Under the pieces are notes generated by a model. It did not search any database. It was not told where the DNA came from and worked only from the letters and a program-made list of their open reading frames with translations. DNA of 64,000 nt, from contig NZ_JAMBIZ010000003.1 in NCBI RefSeq assembly GCF_025291715.1, forward strand, positions 62,001-126,000. The letters run 5' to 3'. The DNA is from Metasolibacillus sp. Lineage in GTDB: Bacteria; Bacillota; Bacilli; Bacillales_A; Planococcaceae. Position numbers and translations under genes: made by a program. Shown here piece after piece: positions 17,360-25,527 of this stretch (its first letter is position 1; every line of letters starts with the position of its first letter).

Positions 17360-17743
17360 TCAATTTACAACAGATAAATAAATTTTGACAGAGCCATCCT
17401 GTGCATAATGCTCAAAATCTGTGCTATAGGCTCTCGGTATAGCGCTTTGCCAAATCGTTGTCCATGCAAGAAATACCGCATTTGGCTGAGACATATCGAC
17501 ATCCATGACCTCATATTGTCCAGCAGGTATGATGACTGCATTTGCTCCAACTTGCTCTGTGCCAATCGTTAAATCATAATCTCCTGTAAAGTCGCTTTCG
17601 TAATTGTGATAAATAGCGAAGATATCTCCTTGTAAGCCGCTTGCCATCATCTTTTCCCATAGCTGCCCAATCGTTTCTGGCGAATTATTGTTTGTGCGAA
17701 TGCTTGTCCCTACAATTTTCTTTTCTGTAATTGTTGTTTTCAA
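17360..17743 (-). CDS. Effector-binding (GyrI-like/Cass2-type) domain protein
   Basis: 127 residues, free-standing, with features of the AraC effector-binding or integron-associated Cass2 family: an early KIVGTSIRTNN, IGQLWEKMMASG, and a C-terminal VFLAWTTIWQSAIP followed by DFEHYAQDGSVKIYLSV. These domains bind small hydrophobic or cationic molecules. It follows a WYL regulator on the same strand by about 55 bases, so it may modulate or report ligand for that regulator. The repeat block lies just beyond its stop. Confidence 0.75.
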   Translation of the reverse strand: MKTTITEKKIVGTSIRTNNNSPETIGQLWEKMMASGLQGDIFAIYHNYESDFTGDYDLTIGTEQVGANAVIIPAGQYEVMDVDMSQPNAVFLAWTTIWQSAIPRAYSTDFEHYAQDGSVKIYLSVVN

Positions 17744-17799
17744 TGTGAACTCCTCCTTCTTTTATGCCAGTATAAAGAACGAAGGATGACAACTGTCTG

Positions 17800-18687
17800 T
17801 CAGCTTTCTAAAATATGTTGAATTTCTTGCAAATGCTTTTGCTGAAGCCAATCAGGTGCCAATATTTTCACTTTACTGCCGAACATACGAATAAAAGGGA
17901 GAAGGTCATTCGTTATATCATAGGAAAATGTTACGATAATATGCTCTTGCTGTATGATAAGCTCCTCCTCTGTAAAAAAATCATAAAGCTTCCCATGCTC
18001 GCTTAAAGCAAATTGTAAAATGATTTTCTCTAATTGAATAGAGCGCGTAGCTTGAGATGCGAGAAGGGGTAGCTTCATTGATATATCAGCTACTTCCATC
18101 GATCGAATACGTGTCAGCTTAAAAAGTCGATAAGCTTCACGCAGTTGACAAAAGGCCTCTACATACCAGCTACCGTTTTGCAAATGGAGCTTGATTGGTA
18201 AAACGATACGTGTCGTGAAATGTCCGTTTTGCGCAACATATGAAATTTCAATCGCTTGCTCCTGCTGAATAAAAGAAAGAAGCTGCTGAATTTTATGCTT
18301 CGTTTCCTGCTCAATAATAGCTCGATGCAAAGTTGCCTGTGTCAATGTGAAGGGCACTTGCTCCTCGTGAAAAAGGGCAAGCTTTTGCTGCAAGGAAGAA
18401 AGCTGCTGTCCTTCGAAAAGCTGCTGTTCTAATGTGACGCCGTCCATAACTAATTTTTTCTCCGCATCGCTAAATGTTAATTTATCAAGCTGATAGCGCT
18501 CTGCCAATGTGAAGCCGCCATTTTTACCGAGATGTGAAATAATCGGGACACCAGCCGCACATAACGAATCAATATCTCGATAAATTGTGCGCTTGCTAAC
18601 CTCTAATTTTTCAGCTAGCTCCTCCGCAGAGACAAGTCGTTTATGTAATAAAAAAACGACAATCGCAAACATTCTTTCTATCTTCAT
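17800..18687 (-). CDS. WYL-domain transcriptional regulator (YafY type)
   Basis: 295 residues. N-terminal HTH_11 winged helix, VSAEELAEKLEVSKRTIYRD, then the PIISHLGKNGGF wing, and a WYL domain from about residue 135 (IEISYVAQNG, then a WYVEAFCQLREAYR stretch where the canonical WYL region lies). A C-terminal WCX-like extension follows. Divergent from the acetamidase gene and upstream of the effector-binding gene; either could be its target. Confidence 0.88.
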   Translation of the reverse strand: MKIERMFAIVVFLLHKRLVSAEELAEKLEVSKRTIYRDIDSLCAAGVPIISHLGKNGGFTLAERYQLDKLTFSDAEKKLVMDGVTLEQQLFEGQQLSSLQQKLALFHEEQVPFTLTQATLHRAIIEQETKHKIQQLLSFIQQEQAIEISYVAQNGHFTTRIVLPIKLHLQNGSWYVEAFCQLREAYRLFKLTRIRSMEVADISMKLPLLASQATRSIQLEKIILQFALSEHGKLYDFFTEEELIIQQEHIIVTFSYDITNDLLPFIRMFGSKVKILAPDWLQQKHLQEIQHILES

Positions 18688-18767
18688 TGATCCAGCCTTC
18701 TTTCCAAATAGAAATATGATAAAATAATTTCAACTTAAGTATAATGTTGACATAGGGGGAATGATAA

Positions 18768-19658
18768 ATGAAGCATTTTATTTCAAAGGAACACGCCATT
18801 TACGCGATGAGTGCAGATAATCAGCCTGCTTGTAAAGTACAGAGTGGCGATACAATTGTATTTGAGGCATATGATTGCTTTACAAATCAGATAACTAGCG
18901 AGAATCAAATAGTTGAAGCTTTAGATTGGAATAAAATTAATCCTGCGACGGGCCCTGTTTTTATCGAGGGAGCTGAGCCTGGGGATGTAGTAGAGGTGGA
19001 CATTCATACCATTGACATTGGTGATACGGTAACGTTAATGACAGGTCCTGAGCTTGGTGTCTTAGGTGATGAGTTAGATACGATGACAATTAAACGTGTT
19101 CCAATCGTCGAGGGCAAGCTACAATTTACAGAGGATATTCAAATTCCCATGAATAAAATGATTGGCGTTATTGGCACGGCACCTGCACAAGATGCGATTA
19201 GCTGTGGTGTACCTGATGCGCATGGTGGCAATATGGATACAACCGCCATTACAGAGGGGGCAAAGCTGTATCTTCCTGTTAGTGTGAAGGGAGCTCTCCT
19301 TGCACTAGGTGATTGCCATGCTGCAATGGGAGATGGTGAAGTATCGGTATGTGGTGGCGAAGTACCTGCACAAGTAACGGTAACAGTGCGTGTGCTAAAA
19401 AATCATTTAGTGCCAACCCCATATGTCATTAATGGCGATACAATTAGTACAATTGCTTCAGCCAAAACATTGGACGAAGCAACGGTAATGGCGACGAAAA
19501 ATATGGTGCGTGTGATTCAACAATCCACAACATTAACGGATGCCGAAGCGATACATTTACTATCCTTGGCAGGGCAGCTGCGCATTAGCCAAATTGTTGA
19601 CCCAAACAAAACGGCCCGTATGGAATTGCCGCTGCATTATTTGAAAAATTTTCATTAA
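18768..19658 (+). CDS. Acetamidase/formamidase family protein
   Basis: 296 residues of the FmdA_AmdA fold: early VQSGDTIVFEAYD, NPATGPVFIEGAEPGD, the catalytic-region VPDAHGGNMD, and LGDCHAAMGDGEV, with Asp/His residues that bind the metal in the family. These cytosolic enzymes hydrolyse formamide, acetamide or related amides to ammonia and acid. Divergent from the WYL regulator with an 80-base shared promoter region. A good terminator follows. Exact substrate unknown. Confidence 0.88.
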   Translation: MKHFISKEHAIYAMSADNQPACKVQSGDTIVFEAYDCFTNQITSENQIVEALDWNKINPATGPVFIEGAEPGDVVEVDIHTIDIGDTVTLMTGPELGVLGDELDTMTIKRVPIVEGKLQFTEDIQIPMNKMIGVIGTAPAQDAISCGVPDAHGGNMDTTAITEGAKLYLPVSVKGALLALGDCHAAMGDGEVSVCGGEVPAQVTVTVRVLKNHLVPTPYVINGDTISTIASAKTLDEATVMATKNMVRVIQQSTTLTDAEAIHLLSLAGQLRISQIVDPNKTARMELPLHYLKNFH

Positions 19659-19663
19659 TTGAG

Positions 19664-19695
19664 AAGCTCACTGCTAAATGGTGGTGAGCTTTTTT
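19664..19695 (+). terminator. Intrinsic terminator
   Basis: AAGCTCAC (19664-19671) pairs with GTGAGCTT (19684-19691), followed by a T-run to 19695. Confidence 0.82.
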
Positions 19696-19709
19696 CATTT
19701 AAAAATTTT

Positions 19710-19738
19710 TGAAACTATTTCGTTTAGCTAGCCGTCTA
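19710..19738 (+). promoter_or_regulatory. ECF-sigma-type promoter of the sigma operon
   Basis: TGAAAC (19710-19715), 17 bases, then CGTCTA (19733-19738). This is the -35 AAC and -10 CGTC pattern of extracytoplasmic-function sigma factors such as SigM, SigV and SigX. It lies immediately before the ribosome site of an ECF sigma gene, so positive autoregulation is likely. Confidence 0.75.
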
Positions 19739-19765
19739 AACATAAATTTGAAAGGAGGCGGCATT

Positions 19766-20257
19766 TTGCAGCAAACGCTAGAACAAGCGATACATACACA
19801 TTATACGATGCTGCTAAAGCTCGCTTACACGTATGTAAAAAATCGCGAAATGGCACAGGACATTGTGCAGGATGTATGTGAAAAGGCAGTTGAGAAGGAG
19901 GCAATCTTTCGTGGAGAGGCTTCCTATAAAACATATTTAATTCGAATGACGATTAATCGTAGCTATGATTATTTACGTAGCTGGAAATATAAGCAGCATG
20001 CGATTATGCAAAGCTTTCATATCGATACACCTGAACAGCGTGCATTAAAAAAGGACACACAGGCGCAGCTTGGGTTAGCCATTTTAAAGCTCAAGCCTAT
20101 TTATCGAGAAATCATTGTGCTGTATTATTATGAGGATTTTTCTATTCCCGAAATTGCGCTGATTTTAACAATACCTGAAGGAACAGTGAAAACGAGATTA
20201 AAGCGTGCACGAGAGCAATTGAAGAAGAAGCTAGGAGGAATGGTACTTGATGAATAA
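19766..20257 (+). CDS. ECF RNA polymerase sigma factor
   Basis: 163 residues from TTG 19766, eight bases after AAAGGAGG (19751-19757); longer in-frame readings would start inside the promoter. Region 2 contains AYTYVKNREMAQDIVQDV, and region 4 contains IPEIALILTIPEGTVKTRLKRA. It directs polymerase to cell-envelope stress promoters. Its stop overlaps the start of the DUF4825 membrane gene, the expected place for an anti-sigma factor. Preceded by its own ECF-type promoter. Confidence 0.9.
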   Translation: MQQTLEQAIHTHYTMLLKLAYTYVKNREMAQDIVQDVCEKAVEKEAIFRGEASYKTYLIRMTINRSYDYLRSWKYKQHAIMQSFHIDTPEQRALKKDTQAQLGLAILKLKPIYREIIVLYYYEDFSIPEIALILTIPEGTVKTRLKRAREQLKKKLGGMVLDE

Positions 20258-21017
20258 AGAGGTGAAGGCAAGCTTAAACCAGATTTTTGAAGTAGAACTT
20301 TTGCAGCAACCACTCAAAAAGAAACCACGTTCATGGCTTCCGCAATTAACGGTAGTGGGTGTTGTAATGATTGGACTATTATTATGGATAAGTGGCTCAT
20401 GGACAGAGCATACTGCCAATACACCGTTACAGCAGGAAGCCATTTTTGATTTGCAGGGCACATATGTAGGTGATAACAGTAAGGTCAGCTACATTTTAAA
20501 TTACGCTTTAGGTGAGGAAAGCTACGACTCTTTCGCACTACAAACAAAGCAGCAGCCATACGGTATTATTGTCAATACGACTACACCGTTAGCAAGTGAA
20601 ATAAAGTATAGGGTAGCCCTCTATATGTGGACACTTGTGCAAAATGTAGACTATATACAATTTGAGACAGAAGAGCAGAGTGCCACACTCACAAAGGAAC
20701 AATTTTCAATGATTGATTTCATCGCAATTCGTGATGAAGCTACATTAAATAGCACAAAGCCGCTTCCGTTAAATATGAACAATAAGGAGTTAGCTACTGC
20801 ACTAAAAGAAGCCATTGGCACAGCGGAGCAGGAGCAAGGTATCGTCAATTTGATTGTTAACAAAGCAGACTATATGTTCAATATTGAAGAGGAACATTAT
20901 TACTTATGGCTCAATGAGCAAGAAGCCGTCTTTGTTAAAGCCTCCGATACGGGGACATTATATAAAGTGACAGCAAAAGCTTATCAGCAGCTTTATTCTC
21001 ACATTGAAATTCGCTAG
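20250..21017 (+). CDS. Single-pass membrane protein with DUF4825, likely anti-sigma factor
   Basis: 255 residues from ATG 20250 (a TTG one codon upstream is also possible). A cytoplasmic N-terminus of about 30 residues, one transmembrane helix (about 33-52) and an extracytoplasmic domain that begins with TYVGDNSKVSYILN, diagnostic of DUF4825. There is no zinc-binding HxxxCxxC. Topology and overlap with the ECF gene suggest that the short cytoplasmic tail holds the sigma factor and the outer domain senses stress. This role is inferred. Confidence 0.78.
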   Translation: MNKEVKASLNQIFEVELLQQPLKKKPRSWLPQLTVVGVVMIGLLLWISGSWTEHTANTPLQQEAIFDLQGTYVGDNSKVSYILNYALGEESYDSFALQTKQQPYGIIVNTTTPLASEIKYRVALYMWTLVQNVDYIQFETEEQSATLTKEQFSMIDFIAIRDEATLNSTKPLPLNMNNKELATALKEAIGTAEQEQGIVNLIVNKADYMFNIEEEHYYLWLNEQEAVFVKASDTGTLYKVTAKAYQQLYSHIEIR

Positions 21018-21053
21018 CTGATTTGCTATGATGAAAAAACATATAGTTAATTC

Positions 21054-21275
21054 GTTGATGTAGCCAAGTAAATAAAGAATTGTGAAACAGAAAATATAGC
21101 AATTGCTGAGAGCTATATCACCGCTTCTTTATTGAAACCTACTACGGAGAAGTTACCGGCTCGTTCCCGTTAAACAACGTTCGAGGGCTTTAAGCAATTA
21201 AAGCTAAAAATAGGTGGTACCACGTTTTCTATGCATAAAGACGTCCTAATTCAGGATGGCTTTATGCTTTTTATT
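21054..21275 (+). promoter_or_regulatory. T-box leader (tRNA-Pro) of the prolyl-tRNA synthetase gene
   Basis: The T-box core AGGTGGTACCACG is at 21212-21224. Stem I closes by AATAAAGAA (21071-21079) with TTCTTTATT (21125-21133). The specifier loop has AGTA (21067-21070) on the 5' side and GAAA-CCT on the 3' side, so the specifier is CCT (21138-21140), a proline codon. An antiterminator/terminator switch ends in a hairpin (21233-21240 with 21260-21267) and a T-run to 21275. Uncharged tRNA-Pro should allow readthrough. Stem I is on the short side. A TATAGT at 21042-21047 may be the -10 box. Confidence 0.9.
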
Positions 21276-21300
21276 TTGTTAAAAAAGGAGTGCATAATGA

Positions 21301-22722
21301 ATGCAACAGGAAAATGAATTTACAAAATGGTATTTGAAGACAATTCAAGACGCAGAGTTAATGGACTATACGCCTGTTCGAGGCTGTATTACGTTCCGCC
21401 CAGATGGCTATGAAATTTGGGAGCATATTCAAGCGGAGATGGACCGTCGATTTAAAGAAACAGGGCATCGCAATGCTTATTTCCCAATGCTTATTCCCGA
21501 ATCATTTTTCCAAAAGGAAAAGGACCATATTGAAGGCTTTTCACCAGAGCTACCTTGGGTAACAGAGGCGGCAGGAGAGCAGCTTGAGGAGCGCTTAGCA
21601 CTTAGACCAACCTCTGAAACGATGATAGGACATCTTTACTCCAAATGGGTGAATAGCTATCGTGATTTGCCGCTGTTGCTCAACCAATGGGCAAATGTTT
21701 TTAGATGGGAAAAGAAAACATTACCGTTTATTCGTACATCCGAATTTTTATGGCAAGAAGGGCATACCGCGCATGAAAATGAGGAAGAGGCACGTAATGA
21801 AACGATGCAAATGCTCGTTATTTATAAAGAGGTTGTCGAGGAGCTTTTGGCGATTCCAGTTTATGATGGCACAAAAACTGTATCAGAGCGTTTCGCAGGT
21901 GCCGTTGATACATTTTCAATTGAAGCGATGATGAAGGATGGCAAGGCAGTGCAAGCAGGAACATCGCATTATTTAGGAACGAAATTTGCTGAGGCATTTG
22001 ATATTAAATTTTTAAATAAAAATAACGAGCATCAATATGTCCATACAACGTCTTGGGGCACATCCACACGACTAATCGGCTCTGTTATTATGGTGCATGG
22101 TGATGACAAAGGCTTAGTGCTACCACCAAAAATTGCACCAACACAGGTCGTACTGATGCCAGTAGGTCCATTTAAAAAGCACCCAGAAATTTTAGAGAAA
22201 TTGGAGGAAATTCATCAAGCTTTAAAGGCGAAGGGCATTCGTGTTAAACTTGACGATTCAGACCAAACAGCGGGCTTTAAATTTAATAAATGGGAGCAAA
22301 AAGGTGCTGCGCTACGCGTGGAGCTAGGGCCACGTGATTATCAGAACGGGCAAGCTATTATAAAAGCGCGCGATGAAGAAGAAAAACAAACAGTACAGCT
22401 TGAGCAGCTAGTGACGGTGATTGAAAAAGAGCTTGAAGTGATGCAAGCTCGTTTACTGACAAAGGCACGTCAATTTAGAGCTGCTCATTCGCACACGACA
22501 ATCGATTCTTTACCACAGTTGCAGCAGCATATTGAAGCAAATGCCGTTCCAGGATGGATATTAGCAGGCTGGTGTGGCAGCACCGATTGTGAACAAAAGG
22601 TGAAGGAGCAAACAAAATTCACAACACGCAATATCCCATTCCAGCCACCTGCTCAAAAAGAGACATGTATTTGCTGTGAGCAGCCAGCACAGCATACGGT
22701 GTGGTTTGCAAGAGCATATTAA
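21301..22722 (+). CDS. proS: Proline--tRNA ligase, archaeal/eukaryotic type
   Basis: 473 residues. Class II synthetase core with motif 2 region LNQWANVFRWE...RTSEFLWQEGH, motif 1 around YTPVRGCITFRPDG, and motif 3 near TQVVLMPVG. There is no editing INS domain between motifs 2 and 3. The C-terminal domain has cysteines (WCGSTDC, CICCEQ) and ends in the AY that is typical of the archaeal-type enzyme; the bacterial type is about 570 residues. Makes prolyl-tRNA. Controlled by the T-box leader. ATG 21301 has AGGAG ten bases upstream; an ATG at 21297 is out of frame. Confidence 0.92.
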   Translation: MQQENEFTKWYLKTIQDAELMDYTPVRGCITFRPDGYEIWEHIQAEMDRRFKETGHRNAYFPMLIPESFFQKEKDHIEGFSPELPWVTEAAGEQLEERLALRPTSETMIGHLYSKWVNSYRDLPLLLNQWANVFRWEKKTLPFIRTSEFLWQEGHTAHENEEEARNETMQMLVIYKEVVEELLAIPVYDGTKTVSERFAGAVDTFSIEAMMKDGKAVQAGTSHYLGTKFAEAFDIKFLNKNNEHQYVHTTSWGTSTRLIGSVIMVHGDDKGLVLPPKIAPTQVVLMPVGPFKKHPEILEKLEEIHQALKAKGIRVKLDDSDQTAGFKFNKWEQKGAALRVELGPRDYQNGQAIIKARDEEEKQTVQLEQLVTVIEKELEVMQARLLTKARQFRAAHSHTTIDSLPQLQQHIEANAVPGWILAGWCGSTDCEQKVKEQTKFTTRNIPFQPPAQKETCICCEQPAQHTVWFARAY

Positions 22723-22735
22723 CAAAAATAAATTG

Positions 22736-22769
22736 GCACTTTCCAACTACTTGTTTGGAAAGTGCTTTA
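22736..22769 (+). terminator. Intrinsic terminator after proS
   Basis: GCACTTTCCAA (22736-22746, first base GG-C boundary) pairs with TTGGAAAGTGC (22755-22765), followed by a T-rich tail. Confidence 0.8.
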
Positions 22770-22879
22770 TTTATGCAGATAAGGAAATGAAATTTATGCC
22801 ATGTTTCAAAAATAAAATGAACTTTCTAATTCTCCCATTTGTATAGTAAGTAAATACATAAAAAAATGGAGGGTTTTAG

Positions 22880-23593
22880 ATGAATCTTTCTTTACAGAAA
22901 ATTGTTAAAACATATGATGGGAAAGCGGTGTTAAATCACTTTTCAGCATGCTTTCAAGCAGGAGGCTGCTATTTGCTATTAGGTGAAAATGGGGCAGGAA
23001 AATCAACCTTGGTGAAATGCATTGCGGGAGATGTGCCATACGATAGTGGCACAATGCATTATCCTCAGCCGTTAGCTGATTGTGTAGCTATACAGTATCA
23101 AAGCTTTGATAGCTATAGCCATTTGAAAATATCTGAAGTTATTCGCCTTTTTCAAGCATTGACAGAGGAACCAAGGGATTTAACAGAGCTGTATCATTTG
23201 CTTGAATTAGCTACATATAATCATGTTTTAGTAAAAAATGCGTCGGGTGGCCAGCGCAAGGCATTGTCGATTTATTTAGCATTTTTATTAAATAAACCGA
23301 TTATTTTGCTTGATGAACCATTTGCAGATTTAGATTTAATGAAGAAAAAGCAATTAGCCAGTTTTTTGAAAAAAGATATTGAACAGACGCAGCGCATTAT
23401 TGTTATCATTAGCCATGAGGTAGCGGGCTTTGAATCTTTATTTAATGAGATTTATATTTTAAAAGAAGGTCAATTGGCGGATTGTGGTACTTTGGAGGCG
23501 TTGGAAGAAAAATATTCTAACCCTGTGTTTAAAGGGATTGAGGGTATTTATTTTGAAGTGACAGGTAAAGTATTAGGAGGGCAAGTAGGATGA
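22880..23593 (+). CDS. ABC transporter ATPase
   Basis: 237 residues. Walker A GENGAGKST, signature ASGGQRKALS, Walker B IILLDEPFADLD and H-loop IISHEV are all present. The Q-loop is AIQYQSFD. It is paired with the permease that overlaps its end by four bases. First gene of a five-gene unit that ends in an ECF sigma factor. Substrate unknown; small exporters of this type often handle lantibiotics or lipids. Confidence 0.88.
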   Translation: MNLSLQKIVKTYDGKAVLNHFSACFQAGGCYLLLGENGAGKSTLVKCIAGDVPYDSGTMHYPQPLADCVAIQYQSFDSYSHLKISEVIRLFQALTEEPRDLTELYHLLELATYNHVLVKNASGGQRKALSIYLAFLLNKPIILLDEPFADLDLMKKKQLASFLKKDIEQTQRIIVIISHEVAGFESLFNEIYILKEGQLADCGTLEALEEKYSNPVFKGIEGIYFEVTGKVLGGQVG

Positions 23594-24336
23594 TCAAACA
23601 AATTACACGTACATTTATATTGGAAAGCATGCGTAATTATGGTGTAGGTTTTGGAAACATACTTCCGGCATTTATTTTTTTAATTCTATCTTTTATCATA
23701 AAATCTGTTGTCAATGAGGAAACATTTCAATATATGGTGAAGGGGCAATTTTTACCTGTTTCCATCTTATTATTGCTCTTCTCTTTTGCCTTTTCTAGCG
23801 TCACAATTTATTTAGCGGATATGAAAGCGAATCGCACATTTGATTGGCTGAAACGTACAAAGATCACAGCCTCCACTTACTATCTAGGTATAGGGATCGG
23901 TGTGTTTGCATTAGCAAATATGGCATTAGTAGTATTATTAGCTTGCTATAAACTAGTAATTGATATTGCATGGGACCATTTCTTTCTTATATTATTTATA
24001 TGTAATTTTGTCTTGCTTGCATTATATCCATTAAGCTTTATTTTGGCAGGGCTTTTTAAAAATGGAAAAATGGCACAAAGCATGCTTGTACCAGTTATGA
24101 TTTTATTGATGTTTTCGATAACGATGACAACGATGTTTTTAACGCTTGCTGGTAAAGACCCACAGCAATATTTCATTTTTTTAGTGTGGAATCCGATGCT
24201 TTATTTGAATGATAGCTTACAATATTATTTAGGTTTAACGACAAATACATGGCTTCCTCTATATCAATATTTACTTATTTTGGCAGGGTGGAGTTTGGTA
24301 CTGGCATTAATTGCGCGCAAAGTTTATCACAGATAG
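23590..24336 (+). CDS. ABC transporter permease
   Basis: 248 residues with six hydrophobic helices in an ABC-2-like layout and no large external domain. WLKRTKITASTYY is the typical cytoplasmic coupling stretch between helices 2 and 3. Starts at ATG 23590 inside the end of the ATPase gene. It should form the channel with that ATPase. Confidence 0.85.
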   Translation: MIKQITRTFILESMRNYGVGFGNILPAFIFLILSFIIKSVVNEETFQYMVKGQFLPVSILLLLFSFAFSSVTIYLADMKANRTFDWLKRTKITASTYYLGIGIGVFALANMALVVLLACYKLVIDIAWDHFFLILFICNFVLLALYPLSFILAGLFKNGKMAQSMLVPVMILLMFSITMTTMFLTLAGKDPQQYFIFLVWNPMLYLNDSLQYYLGLTTNTWLPLYQYLLILAGWSLVLALIARKVYHR

Positions 24337-24345
24337 GAGGGAAAC

Positions 24346-24729
24346 ATGATGGGAATTGGCTGGATAGTTTCATTAATTGTCGGTGGGATATGGGTGATTG
24401 TTATATTAGCCATTATTATACCGTTTGACCGCAAGCATGTTGTACGTGAAAATCGCAAAATTAATTATCATAAAACAACGATTTACTTACGTTGGAATGT
24501 GTTCGATACAATCATCTTTACATTAGGTATATATGCAATTGGCTGTGTGCAAGCATTGAACTGGCTTATTTCCAGTGGACAGGATGTCACAAACCCCTAT
24601 GTACAATTTTTTACAAATCAATCACAAGTATGGGTAATTATCATTGTTATTTATTCATTTATACGTATTTCCAGTACATTAAAAGCCATTAAGGCACATT
24701 TAGGTGATAAGCTCGATGATGACAAATGA
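24346..24729 (+). CDS. Membrane protein in an ABC/ECF operon, unknown
   Basis: 127 residues with three hydrophobic helices (about 3-24, 47-70 and 88-108) and a charged C-terminus. GGAGGG precedes ATG. The ribosome site of the next gene (AGGTGA 24702-24707) lies inside its 3' end, so the two are coupled. No family recognised. It could be an accessory part of the exporter or of sigma control. Confidence 0.72.
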   Translation: MMGIGWIVSLIVGGIWVIVILAIIIPFDRKHVVRENRKINYHKTTIYLRWNVFDTIIFTLGIYAIGCVQALNWLISSGQDVTNPYVQFFTNQSQVWVIIIVIYSFIRISSTLKAIKAHLGDKLDDDK

Positions 24730-25243
24730 GAGCTTGATGAATGCTTATCAAAAGGGGGATGACGAGGCATTCAATCAGTTATATCAGCAATTATATAAGC
24801 CTCTGTATAGCTTTTTATTTCGCTATACAGGGGAGGAGCAGTTAAGCGTTGATATTGTGCAGGATACCTTTGAGCAATTGCAAAAAAAGCGCCATGATTT
24901 CGATGCACAAAAGGGCATGGTAAAATCATATATTTTTCAGATTGGTTATCGCCTGTTAATGAATAAGCTGAATCGCAGAAAAAGGTTGCGCAGCTTTTTT
25001 CCGTTTTTAGTGCCGATACAAACGACTTCTTTTTCAGCAGATGATAAACTAGCTGTACAGCAGGCGATTGCAAAGCTGCCAGAAAAGCAACTTGGCGTTA
25101 TTTTGCTTGCCTATTATCATGATTTACCACAGGAGGATATTGCGAAAATTTTGGAAATACCTATTGGGACAGTGAAGTCGAGATTGCATCAGGCATTAAA
25201 GCGTTTAAAAGAAGAGTTAAAGGAGGATTTCCATGCTAAATGA
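24716..25243 (+). CDS. ECF RNA polymerase sigma factor
   Basis: 175 residues from ATG 24716 (a second ATG follows directly at 24719). Region 2 shows YKPLYSFLFRYTGEEQLSVD and IVQDTFEQL; region 4 shows LPQEDIAKILEIPIGTVKSR. It overlaps the preceding membrane gene by 14 bases and the next gene by 11. Its place at the end of an ABC exporter operon suggests that it controls that operon or responds to the exported compound. Confidence 0.88.
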   Translation: MMTNESLMNAYQKGDDEAFNQLYQQLYKPLYSFLFRYTGEEQLSVDIVQDTFEQLQKKRHDFDAQKGMVKSYIFQIGYRLLMNKLNRRKRLRSFFPFLVPIQTTSFSADDKLAVQQAIAKLPEKQLGVILLAYYHDLPQEDIAKILEIPIGTVKSRLHQALKRLKEELKEDFHAK

Positions 25244-25484
25244 TGAGTGGAAAGAGGAGCATGAATTGCAGCGGCGACTCGATCAATTTGACGTGCAAAT
25301 TCCTGAGAAACTTGTGACTTATAAAAAAAGTCGTTGGGATCGTTTTATTACTTATTTAGGCTCGCCTGCAAAAGACCCGTTAGAGAAATGGAACAGTACG
25401 TCAACAGGGTACACAATGTTAAGAATTGCCCCAATTATTTGTGGATTTGTCTTAGCAGTTGTGCAATGGCTGAGTATAGGATGA
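25233..25484 (+). CDS. Small single-pass membrane protein, likely anti-sigma partner
   Basis: 83 residues. A charged N-terminal half of about 55 residues and one C-terminal hydrophobic helix (about 62-81). It overlaps the ECF sigma gene by 11 bases, with AAAGGAGG just upstream. Size and position fit a minimal anti-sigma factor with only a cytoplasmic domain and an anchor, without an outer sensor domain. No family match recognised. Confidence 0.7.
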   Translation: MLNDEWKEEHELQRRLDQFDVQIPEKLVTYKKSRWDRFITYLGSPAKDPLEKWNSTSTGYTMLRIAPIICGFVLAVVQWLSIG

Positions 25485-25488
25485 CAAG

Positions 25489-25527
25489 GTGGATGGAATC
25501 GGATTTCATTGATTCCATCCATCTTTT
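25489..25527 (+). terminator. Intrinsic terminator
   Basis: GGATGGAATC (25491-25500) and GATTCCATCC (25511-25520) form a perfect stem, followed by five T (25523-25527). It lies against the stop of the convergent GNAT gene. Confidence 0.88.

Noticed and set aside
19709..19765. N-terminal extension of the first ECF sigma factor
   Set aside because: It would place the start inside the TGAAAC/CGTCTA promoter; a strong site precedes TTG 19766.
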